The notes beneath the pieces are model-generated. The model saw nothing but the letters and a program-made list of their open reading frames with translations. It was not told the origin of the DNA and did not search any database. The position numbers and the translations under genes were made by a program. Below are positions 16,141-25,570 of a DNA stretch of 64,000 nt, piece by piece; position 1 is the first letter of the stretch, and the number at the start of each line of letters is the position of its first letter. Source of the DNA: Ureibacillus acetophenoni (lineage in GTDB: Bacteria; Bacillota; Bacilli; Bacillales_A; Planococcaceae); the NCBI RefSeq assembly GCF_900220965.1, contig NZ_OBQC01000001.1, forward strand, positions 1 to 64,000, read 5' to 3'.

Positions 16141-18192
16141 TTAAAATCCGAATATATTTGTAAAACCTTCTAAATCGAACAAGTTGAAGAATTGATCCCA
16201 ATCTTCATTCTCAAAGAGTGAACACTTTTCAGTAGGCACATCTTCTGTTTTCACATAAACGAGTCTTTGTTTAGGACAAGCGTCTGTTGCAATCTTTCCA
16301 GATTCAATATCTACGATAACGCCTTCAACACCACTAGGAACTTTAAAGGATTCGTTATCCTTACCTTTATGAACAGCTTCCATAAATTCTATCCAAATTA
16401 GCTTTGTAGCACTTTTATCGTCCGAATCGGTTAAGGTTTTTCCTGCATCATATCCATTCCAAACACCTGCTGTAACACTCGGTGTATAACCGATTAACCA
16501 GTTATCACTAACAGTTGAACCCGATTTAGCAGCATAAGTATGTGTCATTCGAGGTCTTAACGAGACACCTGTTGCTGGTGAATAATCGTTAAATACAGGG
16601 TCAAATATACCAGTCATTAACTGTGTCATTATGAATGAATCTTGTTCAGAAACGATTTGTTCTGGTGCTGGCGGACTATATTCGTAAACTACCTCTCCTT
16701 TAGCATTATGAATGGAAATAATAGTCGTTGGTTTCCGTTTTTGACCATTGGCAGCAATGATATTATAAGCATTTGTCATATCGTATAAAGACGTTTCAAT
16801 TGTTCCAAGTGCAGCTGAAGGATTATCCCCTGAAGAGTAGGATAAATCAAAACGTTTTAACATATCACGAAAATCATTATGGCCAATTTCTTGTAATGTT
16901 TTCACTGCATAAATGTTATCTGAAATAGCAATTGCTTGCGCTAAAGACATTGCACTATCAGCAAACTTCCCATTAACGTTTTTCGGTTGATATGTTGATC
17001 TTCCACCATCATAGGTAAAAATCGTTTCGCCAACTTCTAAATAAGTTAATGGTGAGAATCCATTTTCGAGTGCGGCAGTATAAAGAATCGGTTTAATTGT
17101 GGAGCCAGGTTGTCGTGCTGCCTGAGTGACACGATTAAAAGGACTTACTCCATAATCACGTCCTCCAACGAGTGCTGTAACATAACCTTTCTCTACATCC
17201 ATACTAACAAAACCTACTTGCAACTCGTTGTCAGGCATATGTTTCTCAACAGCTTCTTCCGCCGCTTGTTGATGAGCCTGATTTAAGGTTGTCCGAATTG
17301 TCCAACCGCCTTCACGGATGTTTAACCCTTGTTTTTCTAATATATTCGTTGCTTCTTGCCAAACAGTATCTAAAAAGTAAGGTGCAATCTTACGTGAAGC
17401 AATCCATTCATCATTTTTTAATACGATTTGTTGGGATTGTGCACGCTCTTTTTCAGTTGCACTAATCATTTTTTGGTCTTCCATTAAACTTAATATTAGC
17501 TTTTGACGATTTGATGCCTTTTCAAAATTAATAATTGGAGAATAAATGCTAGGACCTTTTGGAATTCCTGCTAACATTGCAGCTTCAGCAAGTGTTAACT
17601 CACTAGCTGATTTACTAAAGTAATATTGACTGGCTGCTTCAACTCCGTACATACCATGTCCATAGTTAACGGTATTTAAGTAGCCTTCAAGAATTTCATC
17701 TTTTGAATAGAATATTTCTAATCGATAAGCATAAAGCGCCTCATTAAATTTTCGCGACCAAGTTTTATCGAGTGTTAAGTAGAGATTACGGGCTAGTTGT
17801 TGTGTAAGTGTACTAGCACCTTCAGCCATACTTTGCGTTTTAATGTCAGTTAGAATCGCACTTGCAATTCGAGATAAGTCAAATCCATTGTGTGAATAAA
17901 AATCTTTATCTTCAACAGCAATGGTCGCGTCTAGTAGATAGGGTGACATTTCTTCTAACTCGATCCAGTAACGTCTTTCTTCGGTGTAATAATCGCCGAT
18001 TTTATTTCCATTACTATCTAAAAATACTGATGCTTTTGGTATGATGAGAGGCGGTGCTCCTGCAATTTGGGCGTAAATACGTAATGACAAAAGCCCTACA
18101 GCCATGGCACATATGAAACCGACAAAGGTTAGTACTGTTATTTTTACCCACTTTTGTCGTCTTTTTTTACGAAAATAGCTTCGTCTTTTCAA
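16141..18192 (-). CDS. pbpG: Bifunctional class A penicillin-binding protein, PbpG-like
   Basis: This 683-residue membrane-anchored peptidoglycan synthase has a short basic cytoplasmic tail, a TM at about 18-40, a GT51 glycosyltransferase domain (E94 in VEDKDFYS; EGASTLTQQLARN at 124-136) and a transpeptidase domain with SxxK S364-K367 (GSTIKP), SDN 424-426 and KSG 556-558. All catalytic motifs are intact. Synteny with ywhD and speB and its length (B. subtilis PbpG about 691) point to the spore-associated PBP2d. It starts at TTG with GGGGTGA upstream. No sigma-F/G promoter could be defined by eye. Confidence 0.9.
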   Translation of the reverse strand: MKRRSYFRKKRRQKWVKITVLTFVGFICAMAVGLLSLRIYAQIAGAPPLIIPKASVFLDSNGNKIGDYYTEERRYWIELEEMSPYLLDATIAVEDKDFYSHNGFDLSRIASAILTDIKTQSMAEGASTLTQQLARNLYLTLDKTWSRKFNEALYAYRLEIFYSKDEILEGYLNTVNYGHGMYGVEAASQYYFSKSASELTLAEAAMLAGIPKGPSIYSPIINFEKASNRQKLILSLMEDQKMISATEKERAQSQQIVLKNDEWIASRKIAPYFLDTVWQEATNILEKQGLNIREGGWTIRTTLNQAHQQAAEEAVEKHMPDNELQVGFVSMDVEKGYVTALVGGRDYGVSPFNRVTQAARQPGSTIKPILYTAALENGFSPLTYLEVGETIFTYDGGRSTYQPKNVNGKFADSAMSLAQAIAISDNIYAVKTLQEIGHNDFRDMLKRFDLSYSSGDNPSAALGTIETSLYDMTNAYNIIAANGQKRKPTTIISIHNAKGEVVYEYSPPAPEQIVSEQDSFIMTQLMTGIFDPVFNDYSPATGVSLRPRMTHTYAAKSGSTVSDNWLIGYTPSVTAGVWNGYDAGKTLTDSDDKSATKLIWIEFMEAVHKGKDNESFKVPSGVEGVIVDIESGKIATDACPKQRLVYVKTEDVPTEKCSLFENEDWDQFFNLFDLEGFTNIFGF

Positions 18193-18534
18193 CCATATTC
18201 ACCCCATTCTTTCCAATTAACGATAGTATAGACGTGAAATCTTTCGTTTAATCTAGTTTTTTTCGAAAAAAGTGTTGCACAATACCAGAAAAACACTATA
18301 CTTTTCTGATGGATATGAATTCATATTTTTGTATTGTAGGAAAAGTTTACAAATGAGACCGTATTTCTGGAATAATGGTAACTTTGTATACAAATTAATA
18401 CGGATATAATAGAGAAAAAGTTTCAAATCGAGACTTATTCATAATTTTCAGCGAATTCTTTCGTAGAAGAAAATTCTCGTTTGAGAATTTAAAGAGTTGG
18501 AAAATGGGAAGAGTATTATAGGTATGGGGAATTT

Positions 18535-19400
18535 CAAGTTTGAGGTCTGCGTTGAAGTGATGAAGATCATTTTGTCGTGGAATTCGGATGGTAATGTCCT
18601 TCATAAGGGCGCTGAAGCTCATTTTGGAGTGAAATTCAGGTGGAAATGTCCTTCATAAGGTTGATGAAGCCCGTTTTGGAGTGAGATTTGGGTGGAAATG
18701 TCCTTCATAAGGGTGATGAAGCCCGTTTTGGAGTGAAATTTGGGTGGAAATGTCCTTCATAAGGGTGATGAAGCCCATTTTGGAGTGAAATTTGGGTGGA
18801 AATGTCCTTCATAAGCATGATGGAGCCCATTTTGAAGTGAAAATCGGATGGAAATATCTTTATAAGTGTGATCAAGGACATTTCGAAGTGAAAACAGGTT
18901 AGAAATGTCTTTGATAATATCTATAAAAGACATTACAGCAAGAAAATGGCCTTGAAATGTCTTTAATAAGCCTTGTAAAGGACATTATAGTAAGCAAATC
19001 ATCGTGAAATGTCTTTTACAAGGCCCCTAAAGGACATTACAGCAAGCAAATCGTTATGAAATGTCTTTAATAAGGCCCCTAAAGGACATTACAACAAGCA
19101 AATCATTGTGAAATGTCTTTTACAAGGTCCCTAAAGGACATTACAGTAAGCAAATCATTGTGAAATGTCTTTTACAAGGCCCCTAAAGGACATTACAGCA
19201 AGCAAATCGTCATGAAATGTCTTTAATAAGGCCTCTAAAGGACATTACAGCGACAAAATCGCCATGAAATGTCTTTAATAAGGCCCCTAAAGGACATTAC
19301 AGCAAGCAAATCGTCATGAAATGTCTTTAATAGTGCCTCTAAAGGACATTAGAACAAAAAAATCATTATGAAATGTCTTTAATAATTCAGATAAACACAT
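18535..19400. repeat. Tandem array with 52-bp period (about 16-17 units)
   Basis: Units recur at 18593, 18644, 18696, 18748, 18800, 18853, 18903, 18955, 19007 and 19059 and onward, steps of 50-53 and mostly exactly 52. There are two subfamilies. The left has AAATGTCCTTCAT paired with ATGAAGCCCATTTT; the right has AAATGTCTTTA paired with TAAAGGACATT. Each unit holds a short inverted repeat and a less conserved spacer of about 20 bp. The array lies between divergent pbpG and speB, where B. subtilis has speE. No reading frame of note is present. It is the same family as 52720-54290. Confidence 0.92.
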
Positions 19401-19462
19401 TTCATATAGAAAAAACGTGCTTTTATTACGAAAATACAAAATATAATCAGTAGGTGATATTA

Positions 19463-20335
19463 ATGAGATTTGATGAAACTTATTCAGGAAATGTATTTAT
19501 TAAAAGTCATCCAAATTATGAAGAATCAAAAGCGGTATTATACGGAATGCCTATGGACTGGACTGTAAGTTACCGTCCAGGATCACGTTTTGGTCCAGGC
19601 AGAATTCGCGAAGTATCAATTGGATTAGAAGAATATAGCCCGTACCTTGATCGTGAGCTAGATGATGTGAAATATTTTGATGCTGGTGATATTCCATTAC
19701 CTTTCGGAAATGCACAAAAATCACTAGATACAATAGAAGAGTTTGTAAAGAGGGTTTTAGCTGACGGCAAAGTCCCTGTTGGTATGGGTGGGGAACATTT
19801 AGTATCTTGGCCAGTGATGAAAGCAGTTTACGAAAAATATAACGATTTAGCGATCATTCACTTTGATGCGCACACTGATTTACGTACTGATTATGAAGGG
19901 GAGCCTTTATCCCACTCAACGCCAATTCGTAAAATTGCTGAGCATATTGGTCCAAATAATGTTTATTCTTTCGGAATTCGTTCTGGTATGAAAGAAGAAT
20001 TTGACTGGGCTCGTGAAAATGGTATGCACATTTCAAAATTTGAAGTGCTTGAGCCATTAAAGGAAATCCTTCCAACATTAGCTGGTCGTAATGTATATGT
20101 AACAATCGATATTGACGTGTTGGATCCAGCACATGCACCGGGAACAGGAACTGTTGACGCTGGTGGTATCACATCAAAAGAATTATTAGCATCCATCCAT
20201 GCCATTGCTGGTAGTGATGTAAATGTTGTCGGTTTTGACTTAGTGGAAGTTGCTCCGATCTATGACCAATCAGAAATGACTTCAAATACGGCGTCGAAAT
20301 TGTTAAGAGAAATGATATTAGGCTGGGTGAAATAA
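19463..20335 (+). CDS. speB: Agmatinase
   Basis: SpeB hydrolyses agmatine to putrescine and urea in polyamine synthesis. The 290-residue ureohydrolase (same length as B. subtilis SpeB) has all manganese-site motifs: GGEH (H112), DAHTD (D135, H137, D139), SHSTP and DIDVLDP (D216, D218). ATG 19463 has AGGTGA 6 nt upstream. In B. subtilis speE lies directly upstream in the same operon; here that slot holds a repeat array, so spermidine synthase must be elsewhere or absent. A strong terminator follows. Confidence 0.96.
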   Translation: MRFDETYSGNVFIKSHPNYEESKAVLYGMPMDWTVSYRPGSRFGPGRIREVSIGLEEYSPYLDRELDDVKYFDAGDIPLPFGNAQKSLDTIEEFVKRVLADGKVPVGMGGEHLVSWPVMKAVYEKYNDLAIIHFDAHTDLRTDYEGEPLSHSTPIRKIAEHIGPNNVYSFGIRSGMKEEFDWARENGMHISKFEVLEPLKEILPTLAGRNVYVTIDIDVLDPAHAPGTGTVDAGGITSKELLASIHAIAGSDVNVVGFDLVEVAPIYDQSEMTSNTASKLLREMILGWVK

Positions 20336-20345
20336 TGTGAGTGAG

Positions 20346-20376
20346 GCACAGAGAAAATAATTTCTCTGTGCTTTTT
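20346..20376 (+). terminator. speB terminator
   Basis: A perfect 11-bp stem (GCACAGAGAAA/TTTCTCTGTGC) with a 4-nt loop and a T run, starting 10 nt after the stop. Confidence 0.92.
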
Positions 20377-20714
20377 ATTGTGATGTTTTAGCTATAGCTA
20401 TAAGGAGATGGGAGCAACACGTTTTCTATTGAGTTAAATTAAATTTATCAACTTTTACGCAAAAGTGAAGGTCCACAAGTTTTAATAATGTACATCTCTG
20501 AATAATGTGTAATTAATACCAATTTTTATTATTATGCTGTCTTTCACCGCAAAAATCAAATTTGTTAACATAAGCCCCATAGTACTTTATATGTGAGAAG
20601 GCTCACCACCTGCCTCAGGGACAACTTAACGAATACGGGAAGATGGTTAGAGTATCAAACGTGGCGAAAACAGCCCTATTTAATTTTAAAAAATTATTAA
20701 AGGGGGAAATTGTC
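20377..20714. other. Intergenic stretch with a possible small structured leader
   Basis: There is no convincing gene. At 20564-20630 three short helices can nest as a three-way junction: GTTAA/TTAAC closing, GTGAG/CTCAC (20593-20606) and CCTG/CAGG (20609-20619). It matches no riboswitch I recognise. The stems are short (4-5 bp), so chance is possible. The CC/Se-like gene begins about 85 nt downstream. Confidence 0.3.
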
Positions 20715-21005
20715 TTGAATCTATCGGTCGTTGTAGAAGAAAATGTAAAAATGTATATGAAAAATAAGGGAAACATTATTACTATTTCGAGTTTTATTGT
20801 ACAAGGATGTTGTGTAGTTGCGGAAGAAACAGATGTTTCGTATAAAGTGCCGAAGGATAAGACGAAGTACGTAATTGTAGAACAAGACGATTTAACGATT
20901 TATATAGATAAAATACTGCGCTTTAAAGATGACCGTGTTATATTATCCGTTTCTGGTTTTGGCCCCTTTAAATACATCTATGCAGGTGAATTAAAACGAA
21001 TATAA
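20715..21005 (+). CDS. Probable CC/Se-motif family small protein
   Basis: This 96-residue protein starts at TTG with AGGGGG 8 nt upstream; an upstream in-frame extension to 20643 lacks a ribosome site. The layout (helical VVVEENVKMYMKNKG start, then a beta strand with QGCC at about 36-39, then KDKTKYVIVEQDDLTIYID) resembles the CC/Se-motif (seleno)protein family, in which some homologues carry selenocysteine at the CC position. Here both positions are cysteine. Function is unknown; a thiol or metal role is possible. Confidence 0.55.
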   Translation: MNLSVVVEENVKMYMKNKGNIITISSFIVQGCCVVAEETDVSYKVPKDKTKYVIVEQDDLTIYIDKILRFKDDRVILSVSGFGPFKYIYAGELKRI

Positions 21006-21237
21006 ATTCAGGTTCTTTTTAATCATGACTGCCGCAAGCTTTTGCCACTGTCAAAACATGTGAACTGCACTTTGGAAGCAATTAAACTAGATGTAAAAAT
21101 AGCGTTAAATTACTAATAAAGCATTCCCACTTTATTTTTCCGATTTATGATGAGTACGAGGGAAATCGTAGAAAAACGTAAATATTCTATGAAAGTTTGT
21201 AATAAAGTTTTATAGATTTATATAACATGTTACAAAA

Positions 21238-21251
21238 GGAAAACGTTTACA
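21238..21251. promoter_or_regulatory. Candidate cre (CcpA) site upstream of cstA
   Basis: GGAAAACGTTTACA matches the cre consensus at 13 of 14 positions and lies just 22 bp upstream of the cstA start codon, where CcpA would block transcription. cstA is a recognised carbon-catabolite-repressed gene in Bacillus. Occupancy is inferred. Confidence 0.65.
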
Positions 21252-21272
21252 AAAGTATGAGGGGGGAAACAT

Positions 21273-22706
21273 TTGATTACCTTTTTAGTTGCTGTTGTTT
21301 TATTGGTTATTGCTTATTTTACGTATGGAAAATTTGTTGAAAAAGTGTTTGGTATAAATCCCAACAGAAGAACACCTGCCTATGTGAATGCGGATGGCGT
21401 TGACTATGTACCAATGGGTAAACAAAAAAACGCTTTAATTCAGCTATTAAACATTGCAGGAACAGGTCCAGTTTTCGGTCCAATTATGGGTGCATTATTT
21501 GGTCCTGTTGCATTTTTATGGATTGTCTTTGGGGCAATTTTCGCGGGAGCTGTTCATGATTATTTAACAGGGATGATTTCAATTCGTAACAGAGGAGCTC
21601 ACATCCCTGAATTAGCAGGTAAATTTTTGGGGAAGATATCTAAACACTTAGTGAATTTCTTTGCGCTACTTCTCTTATTGTTAGTAGGAACAGTATTTGT
21701 AAGTACACCTGCGAGTTTACTTTATGTTCTAATAGATGGTAAAATCGCACTTATTTTTTTAATATTTGCAATTTTTATTTATTATCTCTTATCTACTATA
21801 TTGCCAATTGATAAGATTATTGGTCGTATTTATCCTTTTTTTGGTGCGATCCTCTTAATTGGAACAATAGGGGTTGGCTTTACATTATTATTCTCTGAAT
21901 ATAGGATTCCTGAATTATCATTTGAAAACTTACACCCTGCCAATTTGCCAATTTTTCCGATTTTATTTTTAACAATTACATGTGGAGCATTATCTGGTTT
22001 CCATGCAACACAATCACCGTTAATTGCCAGAACGACGCAAAATGAAAAACAAGGTCGCTATATTTTCTATGGAATGATGATAGCAGAAGCTGTAATTGCC
22101 ATGATTTGGGCAGCAGCTGCAATGAGTATTTTTGATGGTCAAACTCTTCAAGGTTTAATTAGTGAAGGGACAGTTTCCCTAGTTGTAAATGAAGTAGCAG
22201 TTACACTTTTAGGTGCGGTTGGTGGTACGATTGCTGTACTTGGTGTAGTTGTACTCCCGATTACATCCGGCGACACTGCGTTCCGTGCAGCGCGAAATAT
22301 CATTGCAGATTATTTAAATATCAACCAAATAAAAATGGCAAAGCGCTTAATGATTGCTATTCCAATGTTTGTCGTTTCGTATTGGTTAACAACAATTGAT
22401 TTTAATATTTTATGGCGATATTTCTCCTTTGCGAACCAAGGAACGGCCGCACTTGCCCTCTGGATCGCAACAATGTATTTACTTGTAAAGGGACGGAATT
22501 ACTGGATTTCCCTTATTCCAGCTCTCTTTATTACAGCTATGGTAATGACCTATATATTATACGACAGTAACTTAGGGTTTGGTTTAGCACTTAACATTGC
22601 ACAAATTGGTGGCGTTATTATTACAGCCGTTATAGCAGTCTTATTCTTTATGAAAGCGAATAAGAATAAAAAGGAAAATCTTCAGATCGATCTTGAAGTG
22701 GAATAA
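21273..22706 (+). CDS. cstA: CstA family carbon starvation/peptide-pyruvate transporter
   Basis: This 477-residue polytopic membrane protein of the CstA family has about 13 hydrophobic segments. Signatures are NAxGxGPVFGPIMGALFGP (about 62-80), the HDYLTGMISIRNRG segment and a C-terminal CstA-type 5-TM region. Relatives import peptides or pyruvate when preferred carbon is scarce. It is shorter than E. coli or B. subtilis CstA (about 600-700) and belongs to the short-form group. TTG start with GGGGGG 6 nt upstream. A near-consensus cre site immediately upstream suggests catabolite repression. A terminator follows. Confidence 0.88.
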   Translation: MITFLVAVVLLVIAYFTYGKFVEKVFGINPNRRTPAYVNADGVDYVPMGKQKNALIQLLNIAGTGPVFGPIMGALFGPVAFLWIVFGAIFAGAVHDYLTGMISIRNRGAHIPELAGKFLGKISKHLVNFFALLLLLLVGTVFVSTPASLLYVLIDGKIALIFLIFAIFIYYLLSTILPIDKIIGRIYPFFGAILLIGTIGVGFTLLFSEYRIPELSFENLHPANLPIFPILFLTITCGALSGFHATQSPLIARTTQNEKQGRYIFYGMMIAEAVIAMIWAAAAMSIFDGQTLQGLISEGTVSLVVNEVAVTLLGAVGGTIAVLGVVVLPITSGDTAFRAARNIIADYLNINQIKMAKRLMIAIPMFVVSYWLTTIDFNILWRYFSFANQGTAALALWIATMYLLVKGRNYWISLIPALFITAMVMTYILYDSNLGFGLALNIAQIGGVIITAVIAVLFFMKANKNKKENLQIDLEVE

Positions 22707-22718
22707 GAAGTTTCTTAA

Positions 22719-22748
22719 AGAATGTCCGATTGGGCATTCTTTTTTTTA
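22719..22748 (+). terminator. cstA terminator
   Basis: AGAATGTCC (22719-22727) pairs with GGGCATTCT (22732-22740), followed by seven or more T. Confidence 0.9.
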
Positions 22749-22803
22749 CTAAAACCTACATTAATATAGAATGCTGATTAAGCTAGTTTAGCTCCGTTAT
22801 ATG

Positions 22804-22833
22804 TTGTGCTTTGTGCTGGGTCTAATGTATAAT
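22804..22833 (+). promoter_or_regulatory. Likely sigma-A promoter of ywiB-argS
   Basis: A TTGTGC -35-like box and a perfect TATAAT at 22828-22833 with an 18-bp spacer lie 35 bp upstream of ywiB. Confidence 0.5.
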
Positions 22834-22868
22834 ATGAAGGTTATATAAGGAAAGGAAGTGACCACAGT

Positions 22869-23309
22869 ATGATCGATGTTGAAAAACAAGTAAAAATCAA
22901 ATTACAATCAACGATCACTCCAACTGAAGGGGAAAGCGAATCATATGAGCTTTGGTTACAAGGATCCTTTATTCAAAAAAGAGATAAAATGTATTTACGT
23001 TACGTGGAAGAATTAGATGGAAAGAGTATTCGCACTACGGTTCGGCTGAATGAAGATAAAGCTTCAATATTACGAAGCGGCGGTGTCAATATGAGACTTC
23101 CATTTAATTTAGAAATAAAGGAAAACGGACATTATGAATCGCCATACGGTATGTTACCGTTACTTACAAAAACGCATCAATTAAATCATGCTCACAATGA
23201 TGAAACTTCTATCGAAGGAAGTTTTTATGTAAACTATGATTTAATTATTGGTGGACAAGCCGTTGGAGAATATCAATTGGAAATACACTATTCGGAGGGA
23301 CAAGCATGA
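22869..23309 (+). CDS. ywiB: DUF1934 family protein YwiB
   Basis: This 146-residue protein is predicted to be mostly beta-strand (B. subtilis YwiB, a calycin-like beta barrel, is about 142). Function is unknown. It carries the family-like [21 protein letters not shown] and [14 protein letters not shown] stretches. Its stop overlaps the argS start codon (ATGA), indicating translational coupling; this pairing is conserved in Bacillus. AAGGAAGTG is the ribosome site. Confidence 0.88.
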   Translation: MIDVEKQVKIKLQSTITPTEGESESYELWLQGSFIQKRDKMYLRYVEELDGKSIRTTVRLNEDKASILRSGGVNMRLPFNLEIKENGHYESPYGMLPLLTKTHQLNHAHNDETSIEGSFYVNYDLIIGGQAVGEYQLEIHYSEGQA

Positions 23310-24973
23310 ACGCAGTAGAACAATTACAACAGTCAATTAAAATTGCGTTAGCACAGGCTGTAACAAAAGCTGGAATCGTTGAAGATGCAGCTGAACTTAA
23401 CATTCATCTAGAAACACCAAAAGATAAAGCAAATGGTGACTATGCAACTAACCTTGCAATGCAACTAACAAAATTAGCGAAAAAGCCACCTCGTGCAATC
23501 GCTGAAAGCATTTTAGAAAATCTTGAAACAGAAGGAACAGATATTGAAAAAGTTGAAATAGCTGGACCAGGTTTCATTAACATAACTGTTCGTAAAGATT
23601 TCTTAGCTCAAGTAGTAAAAGCTGTTGAAGCACAAGGTGAAAACTACGGTCGCTCAACATCTGGTGGTGGCGAGAAAGTACAAGTGGAGTTTGTATCTGC
23701 AAACCCAACTGGTGACCTTCACTTAGGCCATGCACGTGGTGCGGCATTTGGTGACTCATTATGTAATGTGTTAGATTTTGCAGGCTATGCTGTTTCTCGT
23801 GAATATTACATTAATGACGCTGGAAATCAAATTAACAACCTAGCATACTCATTAGAAGCACGTTATAAACAAGCACTAGGTCTTGATGCAGAAATGCCGG
23901 AAGATGGCTACCATGGACAAGACATTATTGCTATTGCTGGAAAAATTGTTGAAGAACACGGTAATTCAATCTTAGATAAATCGGATGAAGAACGATTCAA
24001 TTTCTTCCGTGAAAATGGTTTAAAACTAGAATTAGACAAACTAAAAAATGACCTAGCAAACTTCCGTGTAAATTTCGATGTTTGGTATTCAGAAACATCT
24101 TTATACAAAAACGGAAAAATCGATGTTGCGTTAGATAAATTAAAAGCTAACGGTCATGTGTTTGAAGAAGAAGGAGCAACTTGGTTCCGTTCAACGACAT
24201 TCGGTGACGACAAAGACCGTGTGTTAGTGAAATCAGATGGCTCATACACATACTTAACACCTGACATTGCTTACCATGAAGATAAAATCCAACGTGGTTT
24301 TGATAAGTTAATTAACATTTGGGGTGCTGACCACCATGGTTACATTCCGCGTATGAAAGCTGCCATTCAAGCACTTGGATATGACCGCGAAAAATTAGAA
24401 GTTGAAGTAATTCAAATGGTTCAACTTTATAAAAACGGCGAGAAGTACAAAATGAGTAAACGTACAGGGAATGCTGTAACAATGCGTGATTTAGTGGAAG
24501 AAGTAGGGTTAGATGCAGTACGTTACTACTTCGTGAAAGCTGCATGTGATTCACACATGGACTTTGACTTAGATTTAGCGGTATCACAGTCAAATGAAAA
24601 CCCAGTTTACTATGCGCAATATGCACACGCACGTATTAGCTCAATTCTACGCTCAGCGGAAGAACAAGGTTTTGCGGCGACACTTGATCACTTGGATTTA
24701 TTAACTGCAGAAAAAGAAGAGGAAGTATTAAAGAAAGTGGGCTCATTCCCACAAGTTGTGGCGGAAGCGGCAAAACACCGTACACCACATAGAGTAGCAA
24801 ACTTCATCCAAGAACTTGCTGCAAGCTTCCACAGCTTCTACAATGCAGAAAAAGTACTAAACCCTGACAATAAAGAATTAACAGAAGCACGCTTAGCTTT
24901 AATTAACGCAGTACGCGTAACATTAGCAAATGCGTTACGCTTAATCGGCGTAAGCGCTCCAGAGAAAATGTAA
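23306..24973 (+). CDS. argS: Arginyl-tRNA synthetase
   Basis: ArgRS charges tRNA-Arg with arginine. The 555-residue class I synthetase has an N-terminal additional domain (about 1-110), the HIGH-equivalent HLGH (139-142, in [15 protein letters not shown]), the KMSK signature in [11 protein letters not shown] (about 378-388) and a C-terminal DALR anticodon-binding domain ending [13 protein letters not shown]. Coupled to ywiB by a 4-base overlap. No T-box was seen upstream. A strong terminator follows. Confidence 0.98.
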   Translation: MNAVEQLQQSIKIALAQAVTKAGIVEDAAELNIHLETPKDKANGDYATNLAMQLTKLAKKPPRAIAESILENLETEGTDIEKVEIAGPGFINITVRKDFLAQVVKAVEAQGENYGRSTSGGGEKVQVEFVSANPTGDLHLGHARGAAFGDSLCNVLDFAGYAVSREYYINDAGNQINNLAYSLEARYKQALGLDAEMPEDGYHGQDIIAIAGKIVEEHGNSILDKSDEERFNFFRENGLKLELDKLKNDLANFRVNFDVWYSETSLYKNGKIDVALDKLKANGHVFEEEGATWFRSTTFGDDKDRVLVKSDGSYTYLTPDIAYHEDKIQRGFDKLINIWGADHHGYIPRMKAAIQALGYDREKLEVEVIQMVQLYKNGEKYKMSKRTGNAVTMRDLVEEVGLDAVRYYFVKAACDSHMDFDLDLAVSQSNENPVYYAQYAHARISSILRSAEEQGFAATLDHLDLLTAEKEEEVLKKVGSFPQVVAEAAKHRTPHRVANFIQELAASFHSFYNAEKVLNPDNKELTEARLALINAVRVTLANALRLIGVSAPEKM

Positions 24974-24980
24974 TACATTA

Positions 24981-25015
24981 AACCAGCCCCCTGGAAAAGG
25001 GAGGCTGGTTTTTTT
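24981..25015 (+). terminator. argS terminator
   Basis: AACCAGCC..CCCT and AGGG..GGCTGGTT form a long stem followed by seven T. Confidence 0.92.
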
Positions 25016-25036
25016 ATGTTTAGAAATTGTTTAATT

Positions 25037-25102
25037 GTGTGGGTACCAGGTACAGATACAATTCAGATTATTCTGAATCGTTTGCGTACCTGGTACCCAC
25101 AC
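25037..25102. repeat. GGTACC-type palindromic element, single copy
   Basis: Perfect 17-bp arms (25037-25053 and 25086-25102) enclose a second inner pairing of CAATTCAGA with TCTGAATcG. It is the same family as 4421-4590 and 44363-44418. It lies only about 20 bp past the argS terminator. Confidence 0.9.
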
Positions 25103-25144
25103 AATTTAGGACAAAAGTTAGATGAATTATCAGGGGAACTTCAA

Positions 25145-25363
25145 GTGTTCACTTCACTAGATGATGCCATGCAAACATTTGAAGGAAAGCATTTTGCTGA
25201 AAAAATGGCGTTAATTTATGAAAGTGTCGTTGCTGTAGAATGGGCAGCAAAATATGGTGGAAAGTACGAGAAATTAGCTGAAGTTTATTTAGAAGATAGT
25301 TGGAAACTGAGGAAAATTGGAGATTCGATGAAAACAGTCGAATACTATAACGAAATCGTTTAA
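25145..25363 (+). CDS. Small unknown protein, possibly a gene remnant
   Basis: A reading frame open from 25016 passes through the palindromic element and is not credible there. From GTG 25145, with AGGGG 8 nt upstream, it encodes 72 residues (MFTSLDDAMQTF start, then FAEKMALIYESVVAVEWAAK and YGGKYEKLAEVYLE), an amphipathic helical pattern with normal codon use. It could be a genuine small gene or the 3' end of a larger gene truncated at its 5' side by the palindromic element. No family recognised. A second palindrome with a T run lies just downstream. Confidence 0.4.
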   Translation: MFTSLDDAMQTFEGKHFAEKMALIYESVVAVEWAAKYGGKYEKLAEVYLEDSWKLRKIGDSMKTVEYYNEIV

Positions 25364-25368
25364 TTTAT

Positions 25369-25424
25369 TGCCAGGCACTCAAACAATTCAGAATTTCAGG
25401 AATTGATGAGTAACTGGCACTTTT
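25369..25424. repeat. Divergent GGTACC-family palindrome, possibly acting as terminator
   Basis: TTGCCAGGCACTCA and TGAGTAACTGGCAC arms enclose CAATTC/GAATTG. Here GTACC has become GGCAC in both arms. A TTTTC stretch follows, so the RNA hairpin could terminate transcription. Confidence 0.6.
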
Positions 25425-25456
25425 CTAATTCCAACAAAAAAACTCTGAATTGCCTA

Positions 25457-25485
25457 TTGACTTATTAATTATCAGAAGATAAAAT
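25457..25485 (+). promoter_or_regulatory. Sigma-A promoter of the acyl-CoA-dehydrogenase-like/ABC operon
   Basis: TTGACT (25457-25462), 17-bp spacer and TAAAAT (25480-25485), each 5 of 6 with optimal spacing. The 5' leader would be about 80 nt. Confidence 0.75.
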
Positions 25486-25570
25486 CAATTCAATACAATT
25501 AACCGACTTTTCAAAGGGAGAAAGTAGGAATTGATTTACGGTTGGAAAAGGAAAAGGAGGTTTTGTCTTT

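Noticed and set aside
18395-18622. Minus-strand frame at the left edge of the 52-bp array
   Set aside because: No ribosome site or recognisable protein, and it runs into repeat units.
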